A DNA stretch of 64,000 nt, taken from positions 212,439 to 276,438 of the forward strand of contig NZ_BMTQ01000011.1 of NCBI RefSeq assembly GCF_014649755.1, written 5' to 3'. Source of the stretch: Streptomyces litmocidini. Lineage in GTDB: Bacteria > Actinomycetota > Actinomycetes > Streptomycetales > Streptomycetaceae. Below, piece after piece: positions 32,125 through 40,798 of this stretch. The translations under genes were made by a program, and so were the position numbers. A model generated the notes under the pieces. It saw only the letters and a program-made list of their open reading frames with translations, was not told the DNA's origin and ran no database searches. Positions within the stretch are counted from its first letter, which is position 1; the number at the start of each line of letters is the position of its first letter.

Positions 32125-33696
32125 TCAGTCCTCGACCACCAGCGCCGGGGTCTCCTTGGTGAGGACCTCGCCGCGGAAGAACGCGGGGCTCCTGCGCTGC
32201 ATGACCAGCATGATCACCACGCCGAGGAGCAGCAGGCCGACGCCGATCACGAAGACCGAGCCGACGCCGAGGACCGAGGAGCCGGAGCCGTAGGCCGGGT
32301 CCCACATGTCGTAGAGCGTCTTGCCGAAGACGGCGGTCAGCATCAGGCCGCCGAGGAACGGGATCACGCCCTTGAAGGCGAGGTCGCGGGCGGAGCGGAA
32401 GAGCTCGGCGCGGAAGAACCAGACGCAGGCGAAGGCCGTCAGCGCGTAGTAGAAGCAGATCATCAGGCCGAGCGCGTAGATGGTGTCGACCAGGACGTTC
32501 TCGCTGACCAGGGTCATCACGGTGTAGAAGACGCCGGTGGCGACGCCGGCCACGATCGTGGCCTTGCCGGGGACCTTGAAGACGGGGTGGACCCGGGCGA
32601 AGGACGGCGGCAGCGCCTCGTAGCTGGACATGGCGAGGACCGTGCGGGCGACCGGGATGAAGGTGGTCTGCAGGCTCGCGGCGGCGGAGGCGAGGACGGC
32701 CACGAAGAGCGCGATGCCGAGGACGGGGCCCATGACGGGGCCCGCGAGGGCGGCGAAGACGTTGTCGGAGGTCTCCGGGTTGGCGAGGCCGAGGCCCTTG
32801 TCGCCGGAGCCGACGACCATCTGGGCGGCGACGCCGGTGGCCAGGTAGGAGCCCACCAGGACGACCATCGAGATGAGCGCGGCGCGGCCCGGGGTCTTGT
32901 CGCTGTCGGTGGTCTCCTCGTTGGCCGTGAGGCAGGTGTCCCAGCCCCAGTACATGAAGATCGACAGCGAGAGGCCTGCGGTGAAGGCGGCGAAGGAGCC
33001 GACGGAGAAGGGGTTGAGCCAGGACCAGGAGAAGCTCACCCCGGTCGGGAAGTCGACCGAGCCGGCCTTGGAGAAGGCCATGACGACGAAGACCGCGAGG
33101 ACGGCCAGCTGGAGGCCGACGAGGGTGTACTGCACGCCCTTGGTGGCGGTCATGCCGCGGTAGCTGATCGCGGTCGCGGCGGCGATCAGGGTGAGGCAGG
33201 TGAGGATGTGGACGGCCTTGTTGTCGTCCAGGGCGGCGATCGAGGGGTTGCCGCTGATCTCCCCGGCGAGCAGCCAGAAGTACGAGGTCGCGACGCCGGC
33301 CAGGTTGGACAGCACGATGATCGTCGCGATGACCAGGCCCCAGCCGCACATCCAGCCGACCTTGGGGCCGAAGGCCTTCACGGTCCAGGTGAAGGAGGTG
33401 CCGCAGTCCGGCATGCGCTTGTTGAGCTCGCGGTAGGCGAACGCGACGAGCAGCATCGGCAGGAAGCCCGCGAGGAAGACGGCGGGCATCTGCAGCCCGA
33501 CCTCGCCGGCGGTGGAGCCGAGCGTGGAGGTCAGGCAGTAGACGGGGGCGACGGTCGAGATGCCGATGACGGCACTGCCGAGGAGGCCCACGGAGTTGCC
33601 GCCGAGGCCCTTGGTGCGCACGCCGGGGGTGCCTCCCGGGGCGTCGACGCCCCCTGCCGTGTCTCCGGCCTGCGGCCGCACGTCCACCTGAGTCAT
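32125..33696 (-). CDS. APC-family amino acid permease
   Basis: A transporter of about 523 residues with 12 or more helices. The consensus helix-1 region reads GLLGSAVIGISTVAPVYCLTSTLG, and ELNKRMPDCGTSFTWTVKAFGPKVGWMCGW matches the GTS-type loop of APC transporters. It imports amino acids or related amines; the exact substrate cannot be read. The frame is open to an ATG at 33726, but MTQVDVRPQAG at 33696 is the usual start for homologues. Neither ATG has a good ribosome site, so the choice is uncertain. The upstream region is AT-rich for this genome and has a long inverted repeat. It follows the aldehyde dehydrogenase gene on the same strand after 237 bp. Confidence 0.85.
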   Translation of the reverse strand: MTQVDVRPQAGDTAGGVDAPGGTPGVRTKGLGGNSVGLLGSAVIGISTVAPVYCLTSTLGSTAGEVGLQMPAVFLAGFLPMLLVAFAYRELNKRMPDCGTSFTWTVKAFGPKVGWMCGWGLVIATIIVLSNLAGVATSYFWLLAGEISGNPSIAALDDNKAVHILTCLTLIAAATAISYRGMTATKGVQYTLVGLQLAVLAVFVVMAFSKAGSVDFPTGVSFSWSWLNPFSVGSFAAFTAGLSLSIFMYWGWDTCLTANEETTDSDKTPGRAALISMVVLVGSYLATGVAAQMVVGSGDKGLGLANPETSDNVFAALAGPVMGPVLGIALFVAVLASAAASLQTTFIPVARTVLAMSSYEALPPSFARVHPVFKVPGKATIVAGVATGVFYTVMTLVSENVLVDTIYALGLMICFYYALTAFACVWFFRAELFRSARDLAFKGVIPFLGGLMLTAVFGKTLYDMWDPAYGSGSSVLGVGSVFVIGVGLLLLGVVIMLVMQRRSPAFFRGEVLTKETPALVVED

Positions 33697-33785
33697 GAAC
33701 TCGACGTTAAATGCTGCGGTTTCCATATCCGGAGGGACTTGCTCCGCTCAAGTGATCGATCATGACCTTGTATTGCGGGGGTCGA

Positions 33786-33865
33786 ATCGGACACTCGCCG
33801 ATGATTGAAAGATCGACCAACCGAGCGGGCCGGGAAACCGATAGCCCCGACGACGAGTGTCCGAT
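33786..33865. promoter_or_regulatory. Long inverted repeat upstream of the permease
   Basis: ATCGGACACTCG (33786-33797) and CGAGTGTCCGAT (33854-33865) are perfect 12-bp arms 56 bp apart. They lie in an AT-rich segment 90-170 bp before the permease start. A possible two-site operator with looping. Confidence 0.45.
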
Positions 33866-33933
33866 ATGCGGGAACCGCAGCTGCGCCCCAAATGTCCGTT
33901 TCAAAATTTTCCAAAGAAATTTTCGAGACGGTC

Positions 33934-35391
33934 CTACCCCGGCCAGACGACCGCCTGGAGCTCGCTGTACGCGTGCAGCGCGTACGAGCCCACGTCCCGC
34001 CCGACACCGCTCTTCTTGAAGCCGCCGAACGGCGCCTCCATGTTCCGGCCGATCGTGTTCACCCCCACCCCGCCGGCCCGCAGCCGGGCCGCGACGCGGA
34101 ACGCGCGGGCCACGTCGCCCGACCACACGTAGTCGATCAGCCCGTAGTCGCTGTCGTTGGCGAGCGCGACCCCCTCCTCCTCGTCGTCGAAGGGGACGAC
34201 CACGACGACCGGGCCGAAGATCTCCTCCCGCACCACCCGCATCTCGTTGGTGCAGTCGGCCAGCAGCGTCGGGGCCACGTAGAAGCCCTTCGCGAAGTCC
34301 GGACGCCCGCCGCCCGCGACGACCCGCGCCCCTTCCTTCCGCCCGAGCTCCACGTACGCCTCGACCCGGTCGCGGTGCGCCGCCGAGATCACCGGGCCGA
34401 CCACCGTCCCCCTCTCCGCCGGGTCCCCCACCCTCATGAAGGCCAGGTGGCCGGTCAGCCCCTCGATCAGCCGCTCGTAGATCCCGCGCTGGGCCAGCAC
34501 CCGGGTCGGCGCGGTGCAGATCTGCCCGCTGTAGAAGGCGAAGGTCGTCCCGATCCCCGCCACCGCCGCGTCCAGGTCGGCGTCGTCGAAGACGAGCGCG
34601 GCCCCCTTCCCGCCCAGTTCCATCAGCTGCCGCTTGAGCGAGCGGCCGCAGACCTCGCCGATCGCCTGCCCGACGGCCGTGGAGCCGGTGAAGGAGACCA
34701 TGTCGACGTCCGGGGAGTCGACGGCGGCCTCGCCGACCGCCTGCGCGGAGCCGGTGACGACGTTCACCACGCCCGCCGGGACCCCGGCCTCCTCCAGGGC
34801 CCGGGTCATCGCGTACACGGAGAGCGGGTCCTGCGGGGCCGGCTTCACCACGACCGTGTTGCCCATCGCGAGCGCCGGGGCGATCTTGCCGGCCGGGTTG
34901 GCCCAGGGGTTGTTGTACGAGGTGATGCAGGTGACCACGCCGACCGGACGCCGCACCGCCACCGCCCCGAAGACGCCCGCCCTCCCCATCGGGCCGGCCT
35001 CGTTGATCTGCGGGGGCAGCGCCCGCTCGACCGGTTCCATCGCCCCGCGCGCGTACCGGCGGAACCGGGAGACGCCGACGGCGACCTGCATCCCGCGCGC
35101 GGTGCCGGTGGTGGCGCCGGTCTCGGCCCGGGCGAGGAGCGTGTTCTCCTCGGCGTCCCGGGCCATCAGGTCCGCCGCCCGGTCGAGGATCGCCGCCCGC
35201 TCCTCCGGCCTCGTGCGGGACCAGGTCGCGAAGGCCTCGCGGGCGGCGGCGGCCGCCTCGTACACCTGCTGCCCGCTCGCCTCCGGGGCGAGCCCGACGA
35301 CCTCCTCGGAGGCCGGGTCGATCACCTCGTAGTGACCGCCGTCGGGCTCGACCCACTCCCCCCCGATGTAGAGGCGCTCGATCCGGGTCAT
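33934..35391 (-). CDS. NAD(P)-dependent aldehyde dehydrogenase
   Basis: A 485-residue ALDH-superfamily enzyme with Asn160 (SYNNPW), the general base Glu258 in LMELGGKGA, the catalytic Cys292 in YSGQICTAPTR, and the cofactor Lys in VVVKPAP. It oxidises an aldehyde to an acid. It overlaps the upstream amidohydrolase gene by 4 bp (ATGA), so the two are translated together. The pair is the downstream part of a minus-strand catabolic run. No CTGACGG palindrome precedes this pair. A 28-bp repeat array lies upstream of it. Confidence 0.9.
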   Translation of the reverse strand: MTRIERLYIGGEWVEPDGGHYEVIDPASEEVVGLAPEASGQQVYEAAAAAREAFATWSRTRPEERAAILDRAADLMARDAEENTLLARAETGATTGTARGMQVAVGVSRFRRYARGAMEPVERALPPQINEAGPMGRAGVFGAVAVRRPVGVVTCITSYNNPWANPAGKIAPALAMGNTVVVKPAPQDPLSVYAMTRALEEAGVPAGVVNVVTGSAQAVGEAAVDSPDVDMVSFTGSTAVGQAIGEVCGRSLKRQLMELGGKGAALVFDDADLDAAVAGIGTTFAFYSGQICTAPTRVLAQRGIYERLIEGLTGHLAFMRVGDPAERGTVVGPVISAAHRDRVEAYVELGRKEGARVVAGGGRPDFAKGFYVAPTLLADCTNEMRVVREEIFGPVVVVVPFDDEEEGVALANDSDYGLIDYVWSGDVARAFRVAARLRAGGVGVNTIGRNMEAPFGGFKKSGVGRDVGSYALHAYSELQAVVWPG

Positions 35392-37115
35392 CGCGTGCTC
35401 ACCGTCCTCGTGTCACGGCCCGAGCGCAGCACCTTGCCGGGGATCGCGCCGGTCACCCGGTCGTCCCGTACCGTCTCCACGCCGTTGACCCGCACCGACA
35501 CGATCCCGACCGCCCGCGAGTCGAGGCGCGGGCTGTCCCCCGGCAGGTCGTGCACCAGGGTCGCCGGACCGGCGTCGATCCGCTCCGGGTCGAAGAGGAC
35601 CAGGTCGGCGTGGAAGCCCTCCGCGATCCGGCCGCGCTCCCGCAGCCCGAAGAGCCGGGCCGGGTCGTCGCTCAGCATCCTCACCGCCCGCTCCAGCGGG
35701 ACCAGCTTCCGGCCGCGCAGACAGTCCCCGAGGAAGCGGGTCGTGTACGGGGCGCCGCACATCCGGTCCAGGTGCGCGCCCGCGTCCGAGCCGCCGAGCA
35801 GCACGTCCTCGTGCTCCCAGGTCTCCCTGCGCAGGGCCCAGGAGGCCGGGTCGTTGTCGCTGGGCATCGGCCACAGCACGGTCCTCAGGTCGTCGTTGGC
35901 GCAGATCTCGACGAGGGCCTGGAAGGGGTCCTGGCCGCGCTCGGCCGCGATGTCGCCGACGACGCGCCCGGTGAGGCCCTCGTTCTCCCTGCTGTACGTG
36001 TCCCCGATGACGTACCGGCCGAAGTGCGCGAGCCGCCGGAAGACCCCGGCCTCCTTCGAGTCCGCGCGCCGCAGCATCCCGGCGCGCACGTCCGGGTCGC
36101 GGAGCTTCGCGATCCGCTCCGGCACGGGAAGGCCGAGGACCTCGCCCCACCCCGGGATGAGGTTGAGCGCGCAGAAGGTGCCGAGGGACATGTTCATGGG
36201 GGTGAGGATCGGCATCGTGAGCGCCACGATCCGGCCGCCGGACTTCCGGGCCCGCTCGGAGGCGGTGAGCTGGCGCGGGACGCGCTCCGGGACGGCGGCG
36301 TCGACGGTGAGGACGTTCCAGTTGAGGGGCCGCCCGGCGGCGGCGGTCATCTCGACGAACAGCTCGATCTCCTCGTCGGAGAACTGGTCGAGGCACCCGG
36401 CGAGGATCGCCTCGATCTGCGTCCCCTCGTGCTCGCCGACGGCCCTCGACAGGGCGATCAGCTCGGCGGGCGCGGCGTACCGGGAGGCGACGGGGGCGCC
36501 GTCGCCGTCCGCGTGGGTCGAGGACTGGGTGGTGGAGAGCCCCCAGGCGCCGGCGTCCATCGCCTCCTTGAGCAGACCGACCATCCGGTCCAGCTGCTCG
36601 GGCGTCGGCTGCCCGCCGACCGCGTCCGCGCCCATCACGTACCGGCGCAGGGCGCAGTGGCCGACCATGAAGCCGGCGTTGACGGCGATCCGGCCGTCGA
36701 GGGCGTCGAGGTACTCGGCGAAGGACGACCAGCTCCAGTCGACGCCCTCCTCCAGGGCCTTGAGGGCCATGCCCTCGACCTTCGACATCATCCGGCGCGT
36801 GTAGTCGGCGTCCTCGGGGCGGTCGGGGTGGAGCGGAGCGAGCGTGAACCCGCAGTTGCCGCCGGCGACGGTGGTGACGCCGTGGTTCATGGACGGGGTG
36901 GCGTACGGGTCCCAGAAGAGCTGGGCGTCGTAGTGGGTGTGCGGGTCGACGAAGCCGGGGGCGAGGACGAGGCCGGTGGCGTCCTCGGTGGTGTGCGCCG
37001 TGGCCCCCTGCTCGGGGAAGACGATCCGGCCGTCACGTATGCCGACGTCGGCGGTGCGGGCGGGGGCGCCGGTGCCGTCCACGACGGTGGCGCCCTTGAT
37101 CAGATGGTCGAGCAT
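35388..37115 (-). CDS. N-acyl-D-amino-acid deacylase-like amidohydrolase
   Basis: A 575-residue amidohydrolase-superfamily enzyme of the D-aminoacylase group. Metal ligands are visible: HTH in GFVDPHTHYDAQ (near residue 60) and the Asp in LGGSDAGAHLD (near 430). The beta-sandwich ends start with IKGATVVDGTGAPA and finish with PGDSPRLDSRAVGIVSVRVNGV. Family members hydrolyse N-acyl-D-amino acids, but this long actinobacterial branch is often found with acyl-CoA and steroid-type catabolism genes and its true substrate is unknown. ATG at 37115. It is cotranslated with the aldehyde dehydrogenase. Confidence 0.85.
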   Translation of the reverse strand: MLDHLIKGATVVDGTGAPARTADVGIRDGRIVFPEQGATAHTTEDATGLVLAPGFVDPHTHYDAQLFWDPYATPSMNHGVTTVAGGNCGFTLAPLHPDRPEDADYTRRMMSKVEGMALKALEEGVDWSWSSFAEYLDALDGRIAVNAGFMVGHCALRRYVMGADAVGGQPTPEQLDRMVGLLKEAMDAGAWGLSTTQSSTHADGDGAPVASRYAAPAELIALSRAVGEHEGTQIEAILAGCLDQFSDEEIELFVEMTAAAGRPLNWNVLTVDAAVPERVPRQLTASERARKSGGRIVALTMPILTPMNMSLGTFCALNLIPGWGEVLGLPVPERIAKLRDPDVRAGMLRRADSKEAGVFRRLAHFGRYVIGDTYSRENEGLTGRVVGDIAAERGQDPFQALVEICANDDLRTVLWPMPSDNDPASWALRRETWEHEDVLLGGSDAGAHLDRMCGAPYTTRFLGDCLRGRKLVPLERAVRMLSDDPARLFGLRERGRIAEGFHADLVLFDPERIDAGPATLVHDLPGDSPRLDSRAVGIVSVRVNGVETVRDDRVTGAIPGKVLRSGRDTRTVSTR

Positions 37116-37143
37116 GACGGTCCCTCTCTGTCCGCTGTCCTCT

Positions 37144-37273
37144 GTCCGTGGACGTGGGTGTCCGGGCCTCCGTCCGTGGACGTGGGTGTCCGGGCCTCCG
37201 TCCGTGGACGTGGGTGTCCGGGCCTCCGTCCGTGGACGTGGGTGTCCGGGCCTCCGTCCGTGGACGTGGGTGT
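37144..37273. repeat. 28-bp tandem repeat, 4.6 copies
   Basis: GTCCGTGGACGTGGGTGTCC plus GGGCCTCC repeats perfectly at 37144, 37172, 37200 and 37228, with a partial fifth copy. Each unit contains GGAC-N6-GTCC. 28 is not a multiple of three, so it is not coding. It lies 29 bp upstream of the deacylase start. Confidence 0.92.
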
Positions 37274-37558
37274 GCCCCGGACCGGGGCCGCCGCGGAACG
37301 GCCTCCGGCCGGGGCCGGTACGGGGCGGCGGTCCGGGAAGACGCCACCCCGCGCTTCAGCGCCCCACCGCCGCGGGCCCCGCCCGCCGGGGACGGGAGGG
37401 GCACCGCCCGTCGGGTGCGGGCTCGCACGGGCGCGGGGCGCACCCCGGTCGGCACGGGTCCCGCGTAGGCGCGGGCCGCGCGAGCGGGGCCGCCCCGGCG
37501 GGTGCGGGCCCCTCGTGGGGGGGGCGGCGGTCGAGTCGGTGTGGCCCGCGCCGGGACG
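37274..37558. other. GC-rich spacer
   Basis: No gene is seen between the repeat array and the LLM gene end. The sequence is G/C-rich with repeated GGGGC and GCGGGC blocks. A terminator for the LLM gene probably lies near 37480-37555 but no clean stem is visible. Confidence 0.5.
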
Positions 37559-38683
37559 TCAGGTGCCCGCCGACCGGCGCATGCGGGTCGTGCGGTGGAC
37601 CGGGTCCGTGTCGATCTTCGGGATCACGTGCTCCCCGATCAGCTTGATCGAGTTCATCGTGTCCTCGTAGGAGATGCCGATGGGGAGGCCGAAGGACAGC
37701 TGGTCGGCGCCCGCCTGCTCCCACCGCTTGCACTGGGCCAGGACCTCGCCCGGGTCGCCGCAGATCATCAGTTCCTCCTGGATGAGGAGTTCGATGATCT
37801 CGGCGGAGTACTCGGGCAGCAGCTCCGGCCACTCCGGGATGCCCTCCGGCCGCGGGAAGGTGTCGTGGTAGCGGAAGAGAAGGGACTGGAGGTAGTTCAG
37901 TCCGCCGCCCACCGCGATCTCGACCGCCTTCTCGTGCGTCTCCGCGCAGATCGCCGTCGACGTCACCATGACGTTGTCGTTGACGAAGTCGCCGACCGCG
38001 CGTGCCTCCTTGATCGCGTTCTTGTAGGACTCGACGACCCACTCCATGTCGGAGACCTTCTGGACGCTGAAGCCGAGGACCCCGAGGCCCATCTTCCCGG
38101 CCATGGCGTACGAGGAGGGGGAGCCGGCCGCGTACCACATGGCGGGGTGGGACTTCCCGTACGGCTTGGGGAGGATCTTGCGGGGCGGCAGCGACCAGTG
38201 CTTGCCCTGGAAGCCGGCGTACTCGTCCTGGAGCCACATCTTGGGGAACTCGGCGATGGTCTCCTCCCAGATCTCCTTCGTGTGGTTCATGTCGGTGATG
38301 CCCGGCATGAACCCGAGGATCTCGTGGGAGCCCGCCCCGCGCCCGGAGCCGAACTCGAACCGTCCGCCGGAGAGGTGGTCGAGCATCGCCACCTTCTCGG
38401 CGACCTTGACCGGGTGGTTGACGGGGGCGAGGGGGTTGAAGATGCCGGAGCCGAGGTGGATCCGTTCCGTCGCGTGGGCGAGGTAGCCCAGGTAGACGTC
38501 GTTGGCGGAGAGGTGCGAGTACTCCTCCAGGAAGTGGTGCTCGGAGGCCCAGGCGTACTTGAAGCCGGACCTGTCGGCCTGGATGACGTACTCGGTCTCC
38601 TCCATGAGGGCCTTGTGCTCGGCTTCGGGATCGGTCTCGGCGCGCTTGCCGACGTATCCCTGTACGAAGATCCCGAATTCCAA
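37559..38683 (-). CDS. LLM-class flavin-dependent oxidoreductase of the CTGACGG regulon
   Basis: A 374-residue bacterial-luciferase-like TIM barrel: MEFGIFVQGYVGKR at the start, ASEHHFLEEYSH near residue 47, and AMLDHLSGGRFEFGSGRGAG near residues 98-117. The larger size and the EHHF motif suggest an FMN-type monooxygenase rather than a short F420 reductase. A Baeyer-Villiger-like or desaturating step is possible but unproven. ATG at 38683. Two CTGACGG operators lie 24 bp and 88 bp upstream, the second overlapping the stop of the SDR gene. Confidence 0.87.
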   Translation of the reverse strand: MEFGIFVQGYVGKRAETDPEAEHKALMEETEYVIQADRSGFKYAWASEHHFLEEYSHLSANDVYLGYLAHATERIHLGSGIFNPLAPVNHPVKVAEKVAMLDHLSGGRFEFGSGRGAGSHEILGFMPGITDMNHTKEIWEETIAEFPKMWLQDEYAGFQGKHWSLPPRKILPKPYGKSHPAMWYAAGSPSSYAMAGKMGLGVLGFSVQKVSDMEWVVESYKNAIKEARAVGDFVNDNVMVTSTAICAETHEKAVEIAVGGGLNYLQSLLFRYHDTFPRPEGIPEWPELLPEYSAEIIELLIQEELMICGDPGEVLAQCKRWEQAGADQLSFGLPIGISYEDTMNSIKLIGEHVIPKIDTDPVHRTTRMRRSAGT

Positions 38684-38707
38684 GGGGGTTCACCGTCCTC
38701 ATCATTT

Positions 38708-38722
38708 CTGACGATGCGTCAG
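38708..38722. promoter_or_regulatory. CTGACGG operator 2
   Basis: CTGACGATGCGTCAG, 24 bp before the LLM start at 38683; both half-sites are intact. Confidence 0.72.
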
Positions 38723-38771
38723 ATTCCTTGATGTGCCCGACTCTCGCACCGCGGTGCGGGAGCGTCAATAC

Positions 38772-38786
38772 CTGACGAGCCGTCAG
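38772..38786. promoter_or_regulatory. CTGACGG operator 3
   Basis: CTGACGAGCCGTCAG, overlapping the stop codon of the SDR gene and 88 bp before the LLM start; both half-sites are intact. Confidence 0.7.
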
Positions 38787-39544
38787 AAAAGGCTGACGCC
38801 CGCCAGCCAGCCGCCGTCGATCACGAACGGCTGGCCCGTGATGTACGCCGAGTCCTCCCCGGTCAGGAAGAGCGCCAGGGCCGCCACCTCCTCCGGCCGG
38901 CCGATCCGCCCGAGCGGCACGAGCTTGCGGTACAGCTCGGCCGTGGCCGCCGGGTCCACGCCCTCCGGGTTGCTCATGGGGGTGTCGATCGCACCGGGGC
39001 AGACGGCGTTCACCCGGATGCCCTTCGCCGCCAGCTCCAGGGCCGCGACCCGGGTGAGCCCCAGGACCGCGTGCTTCGTCGCCGCGTAGGCGCCGACCCC
39101 CGCCATGCCGGTCAGCCCCGTGTACGAGGCGGTGTTGACGATCGTCCCGCCGCCGGCCGCCGCGATCTCCGGCGCGACCGCCCGGATGCCCAGGAAGCAG
39201 CCGGTCTGGTTGACCGAGACGACCGCCCGGAACTCCTCCAGCGGCGTCGACACCAGCTCGTTGAAGCGGAGGATCCCCGCGTTGTTGACGAGCCCGTCGA
39301 CCTTCCCGAAGCGCTCCTCGGCCGCAGCCACGGCCGCCGCCCAGTCGCCCTCGCTCGTCACGTCCAGGTGGACGTACGCGGCCCGGTCCTTCCCCAGCTC
39401 CTCGGCCAGCGCCTCGCCGGCCTCGTCCAGGACGTCCCCGAGGACCACCTTCGCGCCCTCGGCGGCGAACAGCCGTGCCTCCTGTTCGCCCTGCCCGCGC
39501 GCCGCCCCGGTGACGAGGACGACCCTCCCGTCGAGCTTTCCCAT
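38783..39544 (-). CDS. Short-chain dehydrogenase/reductase
   Basis: A 253-residue classical SDR: MGKLDGRVVLVTGAARGQG with the TGxxxGxG motif (residues 12-19), VNNAGI near residue 85, catalytic SYTGL and YAATK, and a PGAIDTPMSNPEG substrate loop. A 3-hydroxyacyl or steroid-alcohol dehydrogenase role is possible; the exact substrate is unknown. GGGAG lies 8 nt before the ATG at 39544. It sits 28 bp after the LLM gene at 39573-40490, so the two form an operon. Confidence 0.88.
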   Translation of the reverse strand: MGKLDGRVVLVTGAARGQGEQEARLFAAEGAKVVLGDVLDEAGEALAEELGKDRAAYVHLDVTSEGDWAAAVAAAEERFGKVDGLVNNAGILRFNELVSTPLEEFRAVVSVNQTGCFLGIRAVAPEIAAAGGGTIVNTASYTGLTGMAGVGAYAATKHAVLGLTRVAALELAAKGIRVNAVCPGAIDTPMSNPEGVDPAATAELYRKLVPLGRIGRPEEVAALALFLTGEDSAYITGQPFVIDGGWLAGVSLF

Positions 39545-39572
39545 GTCCGCACTCCCTACAGGTCCACGAGGC

Positions 39573-40490
39573 CTACAGATGGGGGGCGACCTCCGCGCCG
39601 AAGGCCGCCATCTGGTCGATGAGTTCGGCACGGCTCCGGGAACGGAACCGGACCTGGATCTGGTCCACGCCCATCTCCCCGTACGCGCGCAGGGAGGCGG
39701 CGAGCTCCTCCGGCCGGCCGCTCAGGGTCCGCCGGCCGACCTCCCAGCCGGGCGCGCCGACGTACAGCGCCTCGGTGATCGCGCCGACGGTGATCGGCTC
39801 CGCGATCCCGGCCTCCGCGCGGAGCCCCAGCAGCTTCCGGATCTGGCCGGCGAGCTTCTCGCGCGGATCGCCCTGCGGCAGCCAGCCGTCGCCCTTGAGC
39901 GCGGCCCGGCGCACGGCGGCCGGGGAGGATCCGCCCACCCAGAGCGGGACCCGCTCCTGCGCGGGCCGGGGCAGCTGCCCCAGGTCCTTGAAGGCGAAGC
40001 GCTCCCCCGCGTGCTCCGGGTACTCCTCGGGCCCGAGGGCCGCCCGCAGCGCGTCGACCGTCTCGTCGAGCACGGCGCCCCGGCGGGCGAAGTCCACGCC
40101 GAGCGCCTCGAACTCCTCCTGGACGTGCCCGGCGCCGACCCCGAGGAGCAGGCGGCCGCCGGAGAGGTGGTCGAGCGTCGCGTACGCCTTGGCCGTGACG
40201 AGCGGATGGCGCAGGCCGACGACGGCGACGTGCGAGAGGAGCCGGACGCGCTCGGTGGCCGCGGCGAGGTAGGAGAGCGTGGCCACCGGGTCGTACCAGA
40301 CGGTGCCCATCGGCCCGGCGAGACGGCGGGGAACGGCGACGTGGTCGCAGCTCGCGAGGTAGTCGAATCCGTGCGCCTCGGCGGCCCGGGCGACGGCGAG
40401 CAGGTCCGCCGGACCCGCGGCCGTCTCCCAGGGCTCGGCGTAGAGGGTGCTCTGCGACTGGACCGGCAGCTGCATGCCGTAGACCACCAT
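39573..40490 (-). CDS. LLM-class oxidoreductase (probably F420-dependent) of the CTGACGG regulon
   Basis: A 305-residue luciferase-like barrel of the short F420-type: VYGMQLPVQSQ at the start, GFDYLASCDHVAVP, and YATLDHLSGGRLLLGVGAGH in the middle. It is unlike the LLM at 37559 in length and motifs. It heads an operon with the SDR at 38783. Two CTGACGG palindromes lie 37 bp and 78 bp upstream of the ATG at 40490. F420 would be provided by the FbiC pathway. Confidence 0.85.
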   Translation of the reverse strand: MVVYGMQLPVQSQSTLYAEPWETAAGPADLLAVARAAEAHGFDYLASCDHVAVPRRLAGPMGTVWYDPVATLSYLAAATERVRLLSHVAVVGLRHPLVTAKAYATLDHLSGGRLLLGVGAGHVQEEFEALGVDFARRGAVLDETVDALRAALGPEEYPEHAGERFAFKDLGQLPRPAQERVPLWVGGSSPAAVRRAALKGDGWLPQGDPREKLAGQIRKLLGLRAEAGIAEPITVGAITEALYVGAPGWEVGRRTLSGRPEELAASLRAYGEMGVDQIQVRFRSRSRAELIDQMAAFGAEVAPHL

Positions 40491-40527
40491 GGAAAACCCC
40501 CTTGAGCCCCGGGCACGCAGCCCTGAA

Positions 40528-40542
40528 CTGACGGACCGTCAC
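40528..40542. promoter_or_regulatory. CTGACGG operator 4
   Basis: CTGACGGACCGTCAC, 37 bp before the LLM start at 40490; one mismatch in the last base. Confidence 0.72.
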
Positions 40543-40568
40543 TTCATCGAGCAGGCCCATGCTCGTAC

Positions 40569-40583
40569 CTGACGGACCATCAG
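40569..40583. promoter_or_regulatory. CTGACGG operator 5
   Basis: CTGACGGACCATCAG, 41 bp (centre to centre) from operator 4; one mismatch. Confidence 0.72.
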
Positions 40584-40623
40584 GCAAGGGGTGGGGGATC
40601 CGGGACCCCGCAGGGATCCGGAA

Positions 40624-40680
40624 GGATCCGGAGCGGGCCGGAGGGATCCGGAGCGGGCCGGAGGGATCCGGAGCGAGCCG
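40624..40680. repeat. 20-bp tandem repeat, nearly 3 copies
   Basis: GGATCCGGAGCGGGCCGGAG at 40624 and 40644, with a partial third copy at 40664. Noncoding. Confidence 0.8.
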
Positions 40681-40732
40681 CGAAGCGAGCCGGCCGCCCG
40701 AACGGCCCGGAACGCGCCCACTCGACCCGAAA

Positions 40733-40769
40733 CACCCCGCTCGGGCAGCGGAGCTGCCCGAGCGGGGTG
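40733..40769. terminator. Terminator of the repeat-rich membrane protein gene
   Basis: A perfect 17-bp stem (40733-40749 and 40753-40769) with loop GGA, 30 bp past the stop of the gene at 40799. Confidence 0.85.
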
Positions 40770-40798
40770 ACGGCCTTCGTCCTCGGAACGCCGGTGGG

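Noticed and set aside
37144..37273. CRISPR-like array
   Set aside because: Repeats are contiguous with no spacers between them, and there are no cas genes.
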